From NCBI GenBank assembly GCA_030248215.1, contig JASANG010003604.1, forward strand, positions 55,157-119,156: 64,000 bases of DNA. Reading direction: 5' to 3'. Below the pieces are notes generated by a model. The model was not told the origin of the DNA. It saw nothing but the letters and a program-made list of their open reading frames with translations, and ran no database searches. Positions 45,899 through 56,287 of this stretch are shown here, one piece after another (position 1 is the stretch's first letter; every line of letters starts with the position of its first letter). Source of the stretch: Enoplolaimus lenunculus. Taxonomy: Eukaryota; Nematoda; Enoplea; Enoplida; Thoracostomopsidae. The translations under genes were made by a program, and so were the position numbers.

Positions 45899-46253
45899 AT
45901 ATCAATAACAACACACAAATATAATGGTGGTCATTTCACGGTTCGCATAAAAAGCCGAACCCGTTTGACTCAAGAAAGCTTTTATTTAACATTTTTTCAG
46001 TTGTTCGAAAATTTAATACATTTATACAAAGTGCATATAGATGATAGCATTAACGTCAGATTTAGCACGTTTATTGCCATCATATCTAATAAAGTCAATT
46101 TTAACTGGATTCTTCTTATCGTCTGCACCCCCCGGCAATTTTTGTTTCCATAAGCTTTTTCAAAGGGGCCCATGTTGCATTGCACCAGTCGAGTCGGATT
46201 GGCGTTTGAATCAAAGCTTAAGCACCTGAAACTTTGCTCACCTATTTTGTCAT

Positions 46254-46313
46254 GAGCCATTCCCCTAACAACTGCATTATTCGCTTAAATAATGCAGTGT
46301 AGCGGAATGGCTC
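46254..46313. other. 60-nt near-perfect hairpin
   Basis: GAGCCATTCC (46254-46263) pairs with GGAATGGCTC (46304-46313), and ACTGCATTATT (46271-46281) with AATAATGCAGT (46288-46298). The loop is CGCTTA and there is a small asymmetric internal loop: 21 perfect base pairs. It has pre-miRNA-like size, or could be a minimal foldback transposon. Confidence 0.6.
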
Positions 46314-46504
46314 GTGTAATATTTTCAAAGGTTGAACAAAGTTACAAGCGGAAAGCAAATCATTTATGCTTTGTAGATCCGCCGTCTGGTTCCTGGTACC
46401 GTTGACGTTTTTATTCAAAATTTTTGACTTTCTCTATAATTCGTTGATTTTTTAATTTATGTTTTATTTGTTGTAATTGTTATATAAAATTAGCCATCTT
46501 ATAT

Positions 46505-46612
46505 CTGTATTCTTAAAGCTGGAACGCCCCACGTACGTATTTTGGACGTCGTTAATATTCAATTTATATTAATTAAAGCTGGAATACCTTACATACGTTT
46601 GTTGGACGCTGT
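46505..46612 (+). repeat. TTAAAGCTGGAAC repeat pair (Helitron-like end?)
   Basis: TTAAAGCTGGAACGCCCCAC then GTACGTATTTTGGACG occurs at 46514 and again, diverged, at about 46573. A third relative follows TCTATATTATTAAAAC at 57570. The pattern resembles Helitron 5' ends (TC...), but no matching 3' hairpin-CTRR end was found. Confidence 0.35.
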
Positions 46613-46656
46613 TCTGGCGTAGAACAGTTGTTAAGTTGAAGCCCGTTCATTAGAGG

Positions 46657-47092
46657 TACTGTAGTGACCCGAATAAGAGGGGGGTATTGATATTTATTTG
46701 GCCTCTCCAGAGGGAACCATCCCCCTTGTTATTTGGTCACGGACTGTTATTTATTTTTAACCCACGCTCCGCCGCCCTTCGTTACTGATATATATCTGGT
46801 ACTGCAATTATCCGTTAAATTAAACGTTTATTTGTCTTGTGTCAATAGCTTGATCGACAATACATGGTTATACTTAGGAATCTACTTCCAAAATTTAAGT
46901 ACGTTTTAAAGTTCTAACTCAAATTATTTGGTCCTGGAGTCATTTATGCACTGCAAATAGGGTTAATTGACATTTATGGACTCTAATTAGGGTTTAGGGA
47001 CCCTATCCGCTTACGGACTCTTATTAGGGATTCGGACTCCTATTGATTCGGACTCAAAATGGGGACCCCCTCTTATTCGGGTCAATACAGTA
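46657..47092. mobile_element. TACTGTA...ACCCGAATAAGAGG element, 436 bp
   Basis: Left TACTGTAGTGACCCGAATAA followed by GAGGGGGGT; right end is its inverse with two or three changes (CTTATTCGGGTCAATACAGTA). TA at both tips suggests a TA target (Tc1/mariner-like), which is inference. No transposase frame. The interior repeats GGACTCTAATTAGGG-like phrases. Confidence 0.75.
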
Positions 47093-47254
47093 TTCAGTAT
47101 TATCGTTAGGTTATGATAGTTTTTCGTGCTTTCACCACCACTGCTACTCAAATGTGTGAGATACGTCAAATTGAAATCAACCTATAAATACGCTTGCATG
47201 CAGTAATTGTTGAACTCGGTCAGTGACACGGCTGGCCACCGTATCTGAGTCCAT

Positions 47255-47479
47255 CAGCCATCGAGATGGATCCAATTGTTTAGTGAAAGCCATCGATATG
47301 GATCCAATTGTTTAGTGTCAGCCATCGAGATGGATCCAATTGTTTAGTGTCAGCCATCGATATGGATCCAATTGTTTAGTGTCAGCCATCGAGATGGATC
47401 CAATTGTTTAGTGTCAGCCATCGAGATGGATCCAATTGTTTAGTGTCAGCCATCGAGATGGATCCAATTGTTTAGTGTC
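47255..47479 (+). repeat. 32-bp minisatellite, 7 units
   Basis: Unit AGCCATCGAGATGGATCCAA followed by TTGTTTAGTGTC. Units 2 and 4 read CGATATGG; the others read CGAGATGG. Very low divergence implies recent expansion. Confidence 0.95.
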
Positions 47480-47584
47480 AGCCAGCGGCGTGGAATCTGA
47501 CCGAACAGTTTGAGGCTCTTGAGCGGAGAACACTATGTAACGGCGGCAAAAAACTCGATAACTAGAAGCCAAAAAACGGGGTAT

Positions 47585-47770
47585 CACGACAATTCGTTGC
47601 GCTACAACTCGTCACCCGACAACTTGTAATTCGAAATTCCATCGATTCGACAATTCGTCGCCCATAATTATGTTTACGCTAGGATTTACGCTTACAGTTC
47701 TCGTTACATTTATTCATGGGTTTTAGGACACTTTTGGGCTACAAGTGCAAGGCGACGAATTGTCGTACAG
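47585..47770. repeat. CGACAATTCGTCGC repeat, copy 2
   Basis: ACGACAATTCGTTGCGC, CACCCGACAACTTGTAATTC and GACGAATTGTCGTAC show inverted elements at both ends of about 185 bp. Abuts the next MITE. Confidence 0.45.
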
Positions 47771-48003
47771 GTGCGGAACAGTATTACAAACATATTCCAA
47801 TTAAGCCTAAGCCTAAGCGTACGCCCAAGCCTAAGCGTAAGAATAATCATATTCATAAGCCTAAGCGTATGCCCAAGCCTAAGCGTAAGAATAATCATAT
47901 TCATAAGCCTAAGCCTAAGCCAAGCAAAAAAATTACTCTAAAGCTTAAGCTTACTCTATTGCAGTCCCACAGAATAACGTTTCGCCCCGGATCTTGACAT
48001 GGG
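47771..48003 (+). mobile_element. CCTAAG MITE, type B right end, tandem core
   Basis: GCGGAACAGTATTACAAAC start. The core holds a duplicated phrase (AATCATATTCATAAGCCTAAG twice, period about 49 bp). Right end TTTCGCCCCGGATCTTGACA. Its left terminus is replaced by the adjacent repeat. Confidence 0.7.
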
Positions 48004-49938
48004 TCACAGCAGCAAAGGCGAAAAGGTTTTGAAATCGCATAGCGTAACGGTTTTGCTGCGACCCACACATGCTCGCTTTTGTAGCAGTTGTGACGCTGTA
48101 CATTGTGCATTGCATCACGGAATAAACATTACATTAATATATATACTGATACTTGGTTAATAATCACGTGTAATCGCAAACATAACGTTAGTACATTTTC
48201 AATTTGAAACTCATAATTAAATTATTCATAATTTTGTAAACTTTGAGGATCAGATATACGCGTTAATGTGGACAGTAGACAGCGAGTGAGTTTCTTAAAC
48301 CCTATTTAAATACGACTTAGAACTAAAGTACGCGCTAAAGCAATTACTTAACCATTTTGTGGTTTTTATAATCGTACTTAAAGTTAAGTAAGTACTTAAA
48401 TTGCTGAATAAATTTGATATATTGCAGATTAACTGTTCAGGCATACCAACCTTGGTCTAATTGAAATTGTACACTCATGACATCACCATGATATAAAGCA
48501 AAACTATTGCTACGACATGGCTGACGTTTGTATTTGTTTTTGCTCGAAAATTTAAGTATTTACTTAAGTCGGCGACTTAAGTAAGTATAGCATAAGTAAA
48601 TACTTAAGTAACATTTCGGAAACCTAGCCAATAGGCATTAATAGTCTTCACGCCGCAAAAGTATCCATGAAAATATAATACAAATATTGTTACTATTGTA
48701 TGGAACAGATTTTATGGCATAAATTATCTTGGCCATGAGAACACCAAGGGTTTGTTACGCTATACCTTACTGTGATGGACGACCGCTGTACGCTGCCACT
48801 GGTAAAATATTTTGGAATTTTTTCTAACAAAATTCTAGTGCCACACGCCGGCGCGCAGCGGCTTACAACGGCATGCGACAGCGCGCGTCCAGTATATACA
48901 GCGTAACCCTTATTTTGTACCCTGAGGGTTTAGTTGTGCTGCAACCGTTGCGGTGAAATGTTTCGACCAGCGACCACGAGAATAAATTTGAATGAAATTC
49001 ACTTTTTTACGGGAGTATAAGGTTTTTTCAAAAAAATACGGGTATGGACCGAATTTCTCATTGGCTCAATTAACATATTAAGCTTTTACTATGGTATACA
49101 GATAGGGCAAAAAACGACACTGGCACACGTCGTACCTTCGAATTTCACAGTACTATGGTGCAAAAAAGTTCCACAACTCTAAATTCGACAATTTCTTAAA
49201 ATTACGAACACTCTTGCGAACTTTAATATTTGCTCAAAATAACATAGCTAATAATTATTAACCAAAAATCAAAAATATTGCAATCCATTAAACATTTTGC
49301 AAATATAATCATAAATACCGTTGTGTTTTGTGGTCGTAACCATGTGTGTACGCTTGCTTACATTTGAAAACTGCATAAAAGCTTGCAGTTTCTGCAACTC
49401 TGCCTTATATCAAGCAAAGCATTAACGCTGATAGGTGGGATATATCTCGATAAATAATTCCTGAAGACAATCATTTAACACTAAACAAGCGTTAGGATAG
49501 CCTAAATCCTATAGATTACGGAAACTTTTTGCAATCCACGCTAGTTCGCAAAAAAAACTTCTAGACGCAGTTATATATACCTTTCCGAAATCAGGCTCCG
49601 GACGCACCCCGCTCCCTTACATATACGTTATTTACGTTATATATTATGTTGTATATTTTATAAATATATAAGTACATAAATATAACAATTTAATACCTTG
49701 CTATTAATGTTTTTATATGACCGATCGCAAAAGCAATAAATATGCTCTTATGGCATTTTGTGGGTTTGGTTCAAAATTGGGTTCAATATAAAACAGTTGG
49801 TTCCAGGTATGCGGCTCGGCGAAGGCATTGTCATTTTATTGGCGTTCCACGGTATTGTACCCGTTGGAAATTCTAAGACAGAATTTTAACCACAAACTGC
49901 TTTGATACGTTTTTAAATTAAACCAACGTTGGCTCTTA
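48004..49938. other. Intergenic repeats, no supported gene
   Basis: 48283-48626 is a foldback rich in ACTTAAGTAAGTACTTAA. 48785-48907 is a GC-rich foldback (CTGTACGCTGCCACTGG, inverse CCAGTATATACAGCG) related to 40252-40430. 49809-49889 opens MRLGEGIVILLAFHG from a true ATG, signal-peptide-like, but stops after 26 codons unless spliced at CACG/GTATTG. Confidence 0.4.
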
Positions 49939-50155
49939 CACTGCAAAAAATGGTGAGTCAAATTGACTCTCTGAAATAGGCTTTTTCGGACTGCGCAAAC
50001 TGAGTCAAAATTCGACTCCGCCAGAGTCAAATTCGACAAACTGAGTCGCTCGGTGAGTCCAATTGACTCTGGTGAAGTCGAAATTGACTCAGTTTGTGTA
50101 GTCCGGAAAAGCCTATTTCGGAGAGAATCAACTTGACTCATTGTTTTTTGCAATG
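49939..50155. mobile_element. AGTC foldback MITE, copy 3
   Basis: CACTGCAAAAAATGGTGAG to TTGTTTTTTGCAATG, flanked by TA on both sides. The long central arms pair almost completely. Confidence 0.85.
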
Positions 50156-50765
50156 TAGGACACCAAACAATTGCTGGCTCGTGTCATTCGCAAGCAACAG
50201 TTTCTTAGCTGAAAATATTCGCTCGCGAAATTACACTTTTAACCGCGAAGTTTCAAACCAGGTAAATTTGAAGTTTAAAATTCGCCGCATTTTTAGCATA
50301 TTAATATTGGCCCTACTTCTATACTTATTTCGAGATTCACAATTGCCTGAGTTTGTCAGTTTGAAAACCTATCGCTAACTAGCGTTGATGGCATACGCAT
50401 TTGAGAGTATGACCCACAGGTTGACAAAGATTGCTATAACTGCTGCAATGTTTATCACAGAGTAGAAGCGGAGCCGCGCCTAGAAATGCAATGGCCTCAT
50501 TGAAAACTAAACTTCGGCCAGTTTTGATTAACGATGCTTTCGGATCCAGTATCATAAAAACGATAAATGTGAAACTTAAAAATTGAGAACAGAACACTAA
50601 TTTTATTTTGGTATGGACGGAGCTTAACGGATATACGGATATACGATAATACTTGTTTTCGGATAGCTATGCGGATATTTTTATACCCGGATACACGATG
50701 CCTATCTGTAATCGTTTTTAAAACAGTTTAAGCAGTTTAGTCATCTGCAATTTAGAGAACCCGCA

Positions 50766-50973
50766 CACTGCAGAAAATGCTGCGTCAAATCGACTCTCTC
50801 CGAAATAGGCTTCTCGGGACTACACAAACTGAGTCAAATTCGACTTCAACAAAGTCAAACGTGCGACACAGTGAGTCGAATTAGAAGTAGGCGGAGTCGA
50901 ATTTGACTCATTTGTGTAGTCCCGAAAAGCCTATTTCGGAGAGAGTCAATTTGACGCACCATTTTTTGCAGTG
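50766..50973. mobile_element. AGTC foldback MITE, copy 4
   Basis: CACTGCAGAAAATGCTGCG to CACCATTTTTTGCAGTG. Its right end lies directly against the open frame at 50973 and contains a splice-acceptor-like TTTTTTGCAG. Confidence 0.85.
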
Positions 50974-51200
50974 TAGCCAGATCAACAAGCCAGCGGCGTG
51001 GCGTTAAACAATTTTACGAAGAACGTGCATATCATTTAGATGACTTACAGTCGAAGTTGAAACTTTTCTTGGGCGCACCAAAGTTATCCCAAGACGCTGA
51101 GCTTTGGTGGCCAATCTTGCTACGAAGATACGTTTTTTATTGGGCGGAGATATGGTTTTCTATGACTATCATAGACAGTAAAACGCTTTCTGGAGCATAA
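50973..51200 (+). CDS. Exon-like open frame of unknown gene
   Basis: Open for 75 codons from the TTTTTTGCAG/T end of the preceding MITE, reading VARSTSQRRGVKQFYEERAY and on through LDDLQSKLKLFLGAPKLSQD. It looks like real soluble protein with charged heptad-like spacing, then turns hydrophobic (YVFYWAEIWFSM) and stops. A possible upstream partner exon is 50195-50261 (NSFLAENIRSRNYTFNREVS, donor CAG/GTAAAT); 49809 could be a signal exon. I do not recognise the family. Confidence 0.3.
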   Translation, partial: VARSTSQRRGVKQFYEERAYHLDDLQSKLKLFLGAPKLSQDAELWWPILLRRYVFYWAEIWFSMTIIDSKTLSGA

Positions 51201-51507
51201 AACCATACGCCCATGAGTCCATACTGATGCCAAACCATAAAGTGAGAACGAAAATATCAGAATGTTAGCTTTGTTCACAAACGATCACAACAGAACCTGG
51301 AGTAATTTGAACTGGCAAAGGCAAACATTGGCATCTGGTTTCGGTACATACGTACCCTACTAACCTTAATGAAACGAACCAAGAGTTTGGTAGAAGGGGG
51401 TTACTGTTTAAACAAGCTATCAGATATGAGATTTGCCTTGAAATGGGACCAAAAAATTTCTCATATGGTGTTATTATACTTTTGTATACACCATTTTTGG
51501 TTTACAT

Positions 51508-51754
51508 CACTGTAAATTCTAATGAGTTGAGTAATCAACTCAGCAAGCGAGTTGTGAGTGAACAACAGTAAGCATTAAGTCACTCGGAGTTGACTTGATT
51601 TTTAATACTCTCGGTCGATTTTAACCGGATAAAGTTGATCAATTAATCAGAATGCGTTGAAGCAACTCACAATTGTAAGCTCTTATATATCCTAACTCAG
51701 ACGGATTGGTTGAACTCATTCTGAGCTAAAATCCACTCACTGAGAATTACAGCG
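51508..51754. mobile_element. ACTCA foldback MITE, copy 3
   Basis: CACTGTAAATTCTAATGAG to CACTGAGAATTACAGCG, with AATCAACTC and GAGTTGACT arms. Confidence 0.7.
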
Positions 51755-51840
51755 GAGTATTCTACTTTTAAAACGGGATTATTCAAAGTTATACGTTCTG
51801 CCAAAAAGTGTATTCGACCTAAACCTAATCCTAAACTTAA

Positions 51841-52048
51841 CACTGCAAAAAATGCTGAGTCAAATTGACTCTCTCCGAAATGGGCTCTACGCCGACTACA
51901 CAAACTGAGTCAAATTCTACTCCGCCAGCGTTAAGTTCGCGGCACTGTGTCGCGCGTTTGACTTAGGCTGAGTCGAATTTGACTCAGTTTGTGTAGTTCT
52001 GAAGAGCCCATTTCGGAGAGAGTCAATTTGATTCACCATTTTTTGCAT
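51841..52048. mobile_element. AGTC foldback MITE, copy 5
   Basis: CACTGCAAAAAATGCTGAG to CACCATTTTTTGCA. Lies 15 bp before an ACTCA element. Confidence 0.85.
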
Positions 52049-52062
52049 ATATTCCGACGTGT

Positions 52063-52142
52063 CACTGTAAATTCCATTGAGTTAATTAATCAACTCAGAG
52101 GGAAAATTAATAAATTCTGGTTTAAAATCAACTCACAGAAAT
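52063..52142. mobile_element. ACTCA foldback MITE, short copy
   Basis: CACTGTAAATTCCATTGAG then AATTAATCAACTCAG, ending at TCAACTCACAGAAATT. Looks like an internal deletion derivative. Confidence 0.55.
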
Positions 52143-52278
52143 TAATACAAGATAAACATCTCGCCTGACGTCCCGAAGACTATGCTTTAGCTTCGAGATA
52201 ACCCAAGCGTTTAAATACAGAAGCGAAATTTTCAAGAACCTTTACTCCTAAAAGTTGCGGGTTTTTTCTTTATACAGG

Positions 52279-52621
52279 TCCTAAAAGCATATACTTACAA
52301 ACTCTTCTAAATACTCATTGGTTAAAGTACAGCCGGTTGACGTCATCAATAACTGGTTTAACTAAAAGTGATTCAATGAAAAACGGACAAAAATTGGCAA
52401 CGAACGCCGTTTCCAGGTTCCAAATACTCTCTTTGAGTGCAGAAACAAACTTTAAAAGCATATTTACCTATAAACAGCCATTTTACCCATACCACAAAAA
52501 TATAGCGGCCGTCAGGAACGTTTCCTGCCATTGCATGCTTGAACCATTCACCACTGACAGGGAACTTAAACCTGAGGCCGCATGGGGAGAGGAACCACAA
52601 ATATGCCGTGGTGTGCCCTAG
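52279..52621 (+). CDS. Long open frame, possible exon of unknown gene
   Basis: From an acceptor-like TTTCTTTATACAG the plus strand stays open about 114 codons (PKSIYLQTLLNTHWLKYS ... ELKPEAAWGEEPQICRGVP) and is GC-richer than its surroundings. The minus strand over 52480-52560 is also open and splice-flanked (GEWFKHAMAGNVPDGRYIFV, acceptor CCCTGTCAG, donor GTG/GTATGG), so orientation is unsettled. No family recognised on either strand. Confidence 0.22.
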
Positions 52622-53156
52622 GGTCGTAGCCAGTAGGGGTTCCGAAACAGCCATGGCAACCTTCCATGATTTTGAGACCGATATAATTTTGATAATAACT
52701 AAAAGGACTAGCTGAGGCAAGTAGATTTTTAAACCAAAACACATTATGCCGACGTATGTAATTGACGTGTGACCCACTCTAAACCAAAATCCTACCCACG
52801 CCAATGGGTTGTGTGTGTGCCTAAACTTTTGGATTGGGCAAACTTGAAAAGTTTTTTTCTGGTTCGTGCCTAAAACGGTTTGCGTTCACTCTTGCAGTGT
52901 AAACGTGACGTGTGACACAGGACGCAAATTTAAGAATGTTTTGAAAAATGGTTGTTAAAATAAACCACGGTCATGATGAAATTAATTTGAGTGAAATTTT
53001 AAAGTACTTAAAACGATTCAAATATATAGTTTCCTTAAAGGTAAATTTCAAAAACACGCCCGTGCGTACTTTTAGCTGTGCGGACATTTGGCTAAAGCTT
53101 TTTGGCGTCGGTAAAGTATGAAACTCATACAAAAAACTCAAGACTTTTACCCCGGG
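52622..53156. other. Intergenic, nothing clear
   Basis: No inverted ends or gene-like frames identified. Confidence 0.3.
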
Positions 53157-53398
53157 GCTGGAAAATTCTTCCTCCCGCGGAGCTGAAAAGTGCCTTTCCC
53201 GCTGGAGATGGAAAATCCGTTCCCCCCGAGATGGAAAATCTCTTCCCGACAGAGATGGAAAATCCTTTCCGCCGGAAATCGAAAATCCCTTGCCCAGGAG
53301 ATGGAAAATCCCTTCTCCACCGAATATGGAAAATCCATTTCCCCGCAAATGGGAAATCACTTCCACCCGGAGATGGAAAATCTGTTCTTCCCGGAAAA
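53157..53398 (+). repeat. 24-bp minisatellite (GGAGATGGAAAATCC), about 10 units
   Basis: Degenerate units with a GAGATGGAAAATC anchor every 23-24 bp. As 24 is a multiple of 3, several frames stay open and read as 8-residue repeats such as EMENLFPT; I treat this as a by-product. Confidence 0.85.
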
Positions 53399-53837
53399 TT
53401 CTCTGGCTCCGTCTATTACGAGCCCTATTGAGTTTTAGTAAATAGATTTTTAGCTACGTTTATTAAAAACGAATCCAAAATAAGAACACAAGTAAAAACT
53501 ATATATCAATAGACTGCCGAAAGAACCAGAAAAAACTACTAAAGGAAATCGTATAAAAAAACTAGCAACCATACAAGCTTAAAACCCATTGGTTGGCCAA
53601 AATTTTTGGCTGCGACTATTTTGCCAAAACTATTTTTATTGGATCAATAATTTGTTGCAAACGTACCAAAGTAAAACCATGATGAAAAAAATATACTTAA
53701 AAGCATTTTGCATAATAATTGGTACATTTTATTGCGGAAAAAATTTTCATTTTCTATATTTCACAGAAAAACATTAGTTTTTTGGTGCGGAAATTTTTTT
53801 CCACCTGCTTACGATGATTGGTCTACTCTATTTTTAG

Positions 53838-53962
53838 GACCGTGTCTGCGCATCGCTGATTGGATAAATTTTAAGCAAAGCTTTTACAGTCGAGCGTTAT
53901 TAACGAGCAAAAAACGTTTTTTTTGGACTGTTCGCAGGCCACAAAACTATAACCACCGTTGA
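53838..53962 (+). CDS. Possible terminal exon of unknown gene
   Basis: After CTATTTTTAG, the frame PCLRIADWINFKQSFYSRAL continues to TVRRPQNYNHR and a stop. Composition is protein-like but no domain is recognised. It could belong with 50973-51200. Confidence 0.2.
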
Positions 53963-54173
53963 ATACGGTGTTAACAAAACAGAATACTGCTTTCAAACAA
54001 ATATCTTAAGTGTCCATGCCAATGCAGTGACCGGATATTATTGATTTACTGGAAACCGGAACCCGAGCGAAATATTGAATTTTTTACCGGTACCGGATGT
54101 ATCACGAAATGCAATCATTGCAAAATATTTAATATGTCCCACTTTTGAAAACTGTAACCTAGACGGACCCATA

Positions 54174-54329
54174 GCTAGGGGGGCAGAGGGGGCTCAGTTC
54201 CCCCTGGAATAATCTTGCCGCCTTGTAGAAAATTTTCAACCTTGCTTGTAAGTCATTGGGAATCTTTGTATGCTCCTCATGAAAAAATTTTAGCCCCCGT
54301 AGCCAGCAAGGTGACCTGGCTACGGGCCT
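54174..54329. mobile_element. GTAGCCA/AGCCCCC MITE, copy 2
   Basis: CGGACCCATAGCTAGGGGGG to the inverse CCTGGCTACGGGCCT. Interior AATTTTCAACCTTGCTTG. Confidence 0.7.
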
Positions 54330-54478
54330 GAACCTGGATCTTTATAACTTTGCAGTAAGATGCAGTGGCACCAATACTACAAAAGAAAACAATATATACG
54401 CCTGATTAAGCATCTAATGTTCTTCAACCGGATCAGTACCATACAGATATATCAAATCATCGGTTGAATTCAAATATC

Positions 54479-54661
54479 GGCCAATGTTACTTTAAGGGGC
54501 GTAACAGTAGATTAAGCGTATTCCTAAGCCTAAGCCTAGCGTTGCCAAAGTGTTCCCAAGCCTAACCTTAACCCTAAGCCTAAGCAAAAAATGTAATCTA
54601 GAATCTCAACCTACTCATAGACCCACCAGAAACCTGGACGCCCCTTACAGTAACATGGACC
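54479..54661 (+). mobile_element. CCTAAG MITE, type C, with perfect 8-bp target duplication
   Basis: CAAATATC flanks both sides (54471-54478, 54662-54669). Left GGCCAATGTTACTTTAAGGG, right CGCCCCTTACAGTAACATGG. Core CCTAAGCCTAAGCC. Confidence 0.9.
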
Positions 54662-54808
54662 CAAATATCAATCGAGCCAAAGTAGCTGTTCAGGACACGA
54701 CATATATTCATAATTGTTACAAGTTCAATCGATTCACTTGCGCGTTTTAACGCACTAATGAATACGGATGTAGCAAACTTGCTTCTAAGTGACACATTTG
54801 TTGTTGCG

Positions 54809-55003
54809 TTCCATGCAAAGATCAGCGGCGGAACATTTATTCTGACGGACAGGAATAGAGTACTCTTAAGCTTTAGACTTAATATTTTTTGCTTAGGCTT
54901 GTGAAGCCTAGGTACAAGCTTATTCTTAGGAGGCTTAAACTTAAGCTTTTAGGCTGAAGGATATGTTTATGCTACTGTTGTGCCGCTGTTCTATGCTTTG
55001 GCC
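54809..55003 (-). mobile_element. CCTAAG MITE, type B, diverged
   Basis: TTCCATGCAAAGATCAGCGG to GCCGCTGTTCTATGCTTTGGC. Core GCTTAGGCTTGTGAAGCC. Confidence 0.7.
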
Positions 55004-55179
55004 GTTATTGCGTTATAAAACCTGAAACACGTTAATTTTTAAAAAAAAATTGAAACTTTGAAACATAATTTGGGTTTCAGTAATTCTGATTTTGTTCAAA
55101 TATCGTTAGAAAACAAGGATTGTGAGCGATTTATAAACTTCAATTCTAAAACTCGTATCATATACACCATGTTTTTACA

Positions 55180-55335
55180 GGCCCATAGCCAGCTCACCTT
55201 GCTAGGGGGGGCTAAAAATTTTCAGGAAGGGCATTCAAAGGGTTTCAGTGACTTACAAGCAAAGATGAAAATCTTCAAGGGGGCCAAAATTTTTCCAGGG
55301 GGGCGGGCTTTGCCCTCCCTCCCTGGCCCCGCCTT
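55180..55335. mobile_element. GTAGCCA/AGCCCCC MITE, copy 3
   Basis: GGCCCATAGCCAGCTCACC then TTGCTAGGGGGGGCTAAAA, ending GGGGGCGGGCTTTGCC. Opposite orientation to copy 2. Confidence 0.65.
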
Positions 55336-55442
55336 AGGCTTGTAAACAATGAATTGTTAATAGCCAAGCAAGAGTATATTTTTGCAGAGTTAAAAAATAG
55401 TCCATTATAATGGGGGGACATTTATAATAATGTCTGAGTTTC

Positions 55443-56287
55443 AATTTTCTGGCCTATGCTAAATTTAAAGCCTATTGGTGGACGACAAATTTTCTGGCCT
55501 ATGCTAAATGTAAGCCTATTGGTGGAGGACAAATTTTCTGGCCTATGCTAAATTTAAGCCTATTGGTGGACGACAAATTTTCTGGCCTATGCTAAATTTA
55601 AGCCTTGGTGGACGACAAATTTTCTGGCCTATGCTAAATTGAAGTCTATTGGTGGACGACAAATTTTCTGGCCTATGCTAAATTTAAGCCTATTGGTGGA
55701 CGACAAATTTTCTGGCCTATGCTATATGTAAGCCTATTGGTGGATGACAAATTTTCTGGCTTATGCTAAATTTAAGCCTATTGGTGGACAACAAATTTTC
55801 TGGCCTATGCTAAATTTAAGCCTATTGGTGGACGACAAATTTTCTGGCCTATGCTATATGTAAGCCTATTGGTGGATGACAAATTTTCTGGCTTATGCTA
55901 AATTTAAGCCTATTGGTGGACAACAAATTTTCTGGCCTATGCTAAATTTAAGCCTATTGGTGGACGATAAATTTTCTGGCCTACGCTGAATTTAAGCCTA
56001 TTGGTGGACGACAAATTTTCTGGCCTATGCTATATGTAAGCCTATTGGTGGATGACAAATTTTCTGGCTTATGCTAAATTTAAGCCTATTGGTGGACGAC
56101 AAATTTTCTGGCCTATGCTAAATTTAAGCCTATCGGTGAACGACAAATTTTCTGGCCTACGCTAAATTTAAGCCTATCGGTGAACGACAAATTTTCTGGC
56201 CTATGCTAAATTTAAGCCTATTGGTGGACGACAAATTTTCTGGCCTATGCTAAATTTAAGCCTATTGGTGGACGACAAATTTTCTGA
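55443..56287 (+). repeat. 44-bp satellite, 19 units, with a three-unit higher-order pattern
   Basis: Unit AAATTTTCTGGCCTATGCTA followed by AATTTAAGCCTATTGGTGGA and CGAC. Variants A (CTATATG, GGATGAC), B (GGCTTATG, GGACAAC) and C (consensus) recur in the order ABC at units 7-9 and 10-12, and again as AB at 14-15. The edges are the most diverged. Confidence 0.95.

Noticed and set aside
52971-53431. Proline/glycine-rich repeat protein on either strand
   Set aside because: The open frames come from a 24-bp minisatellite; no splice sites or homology.
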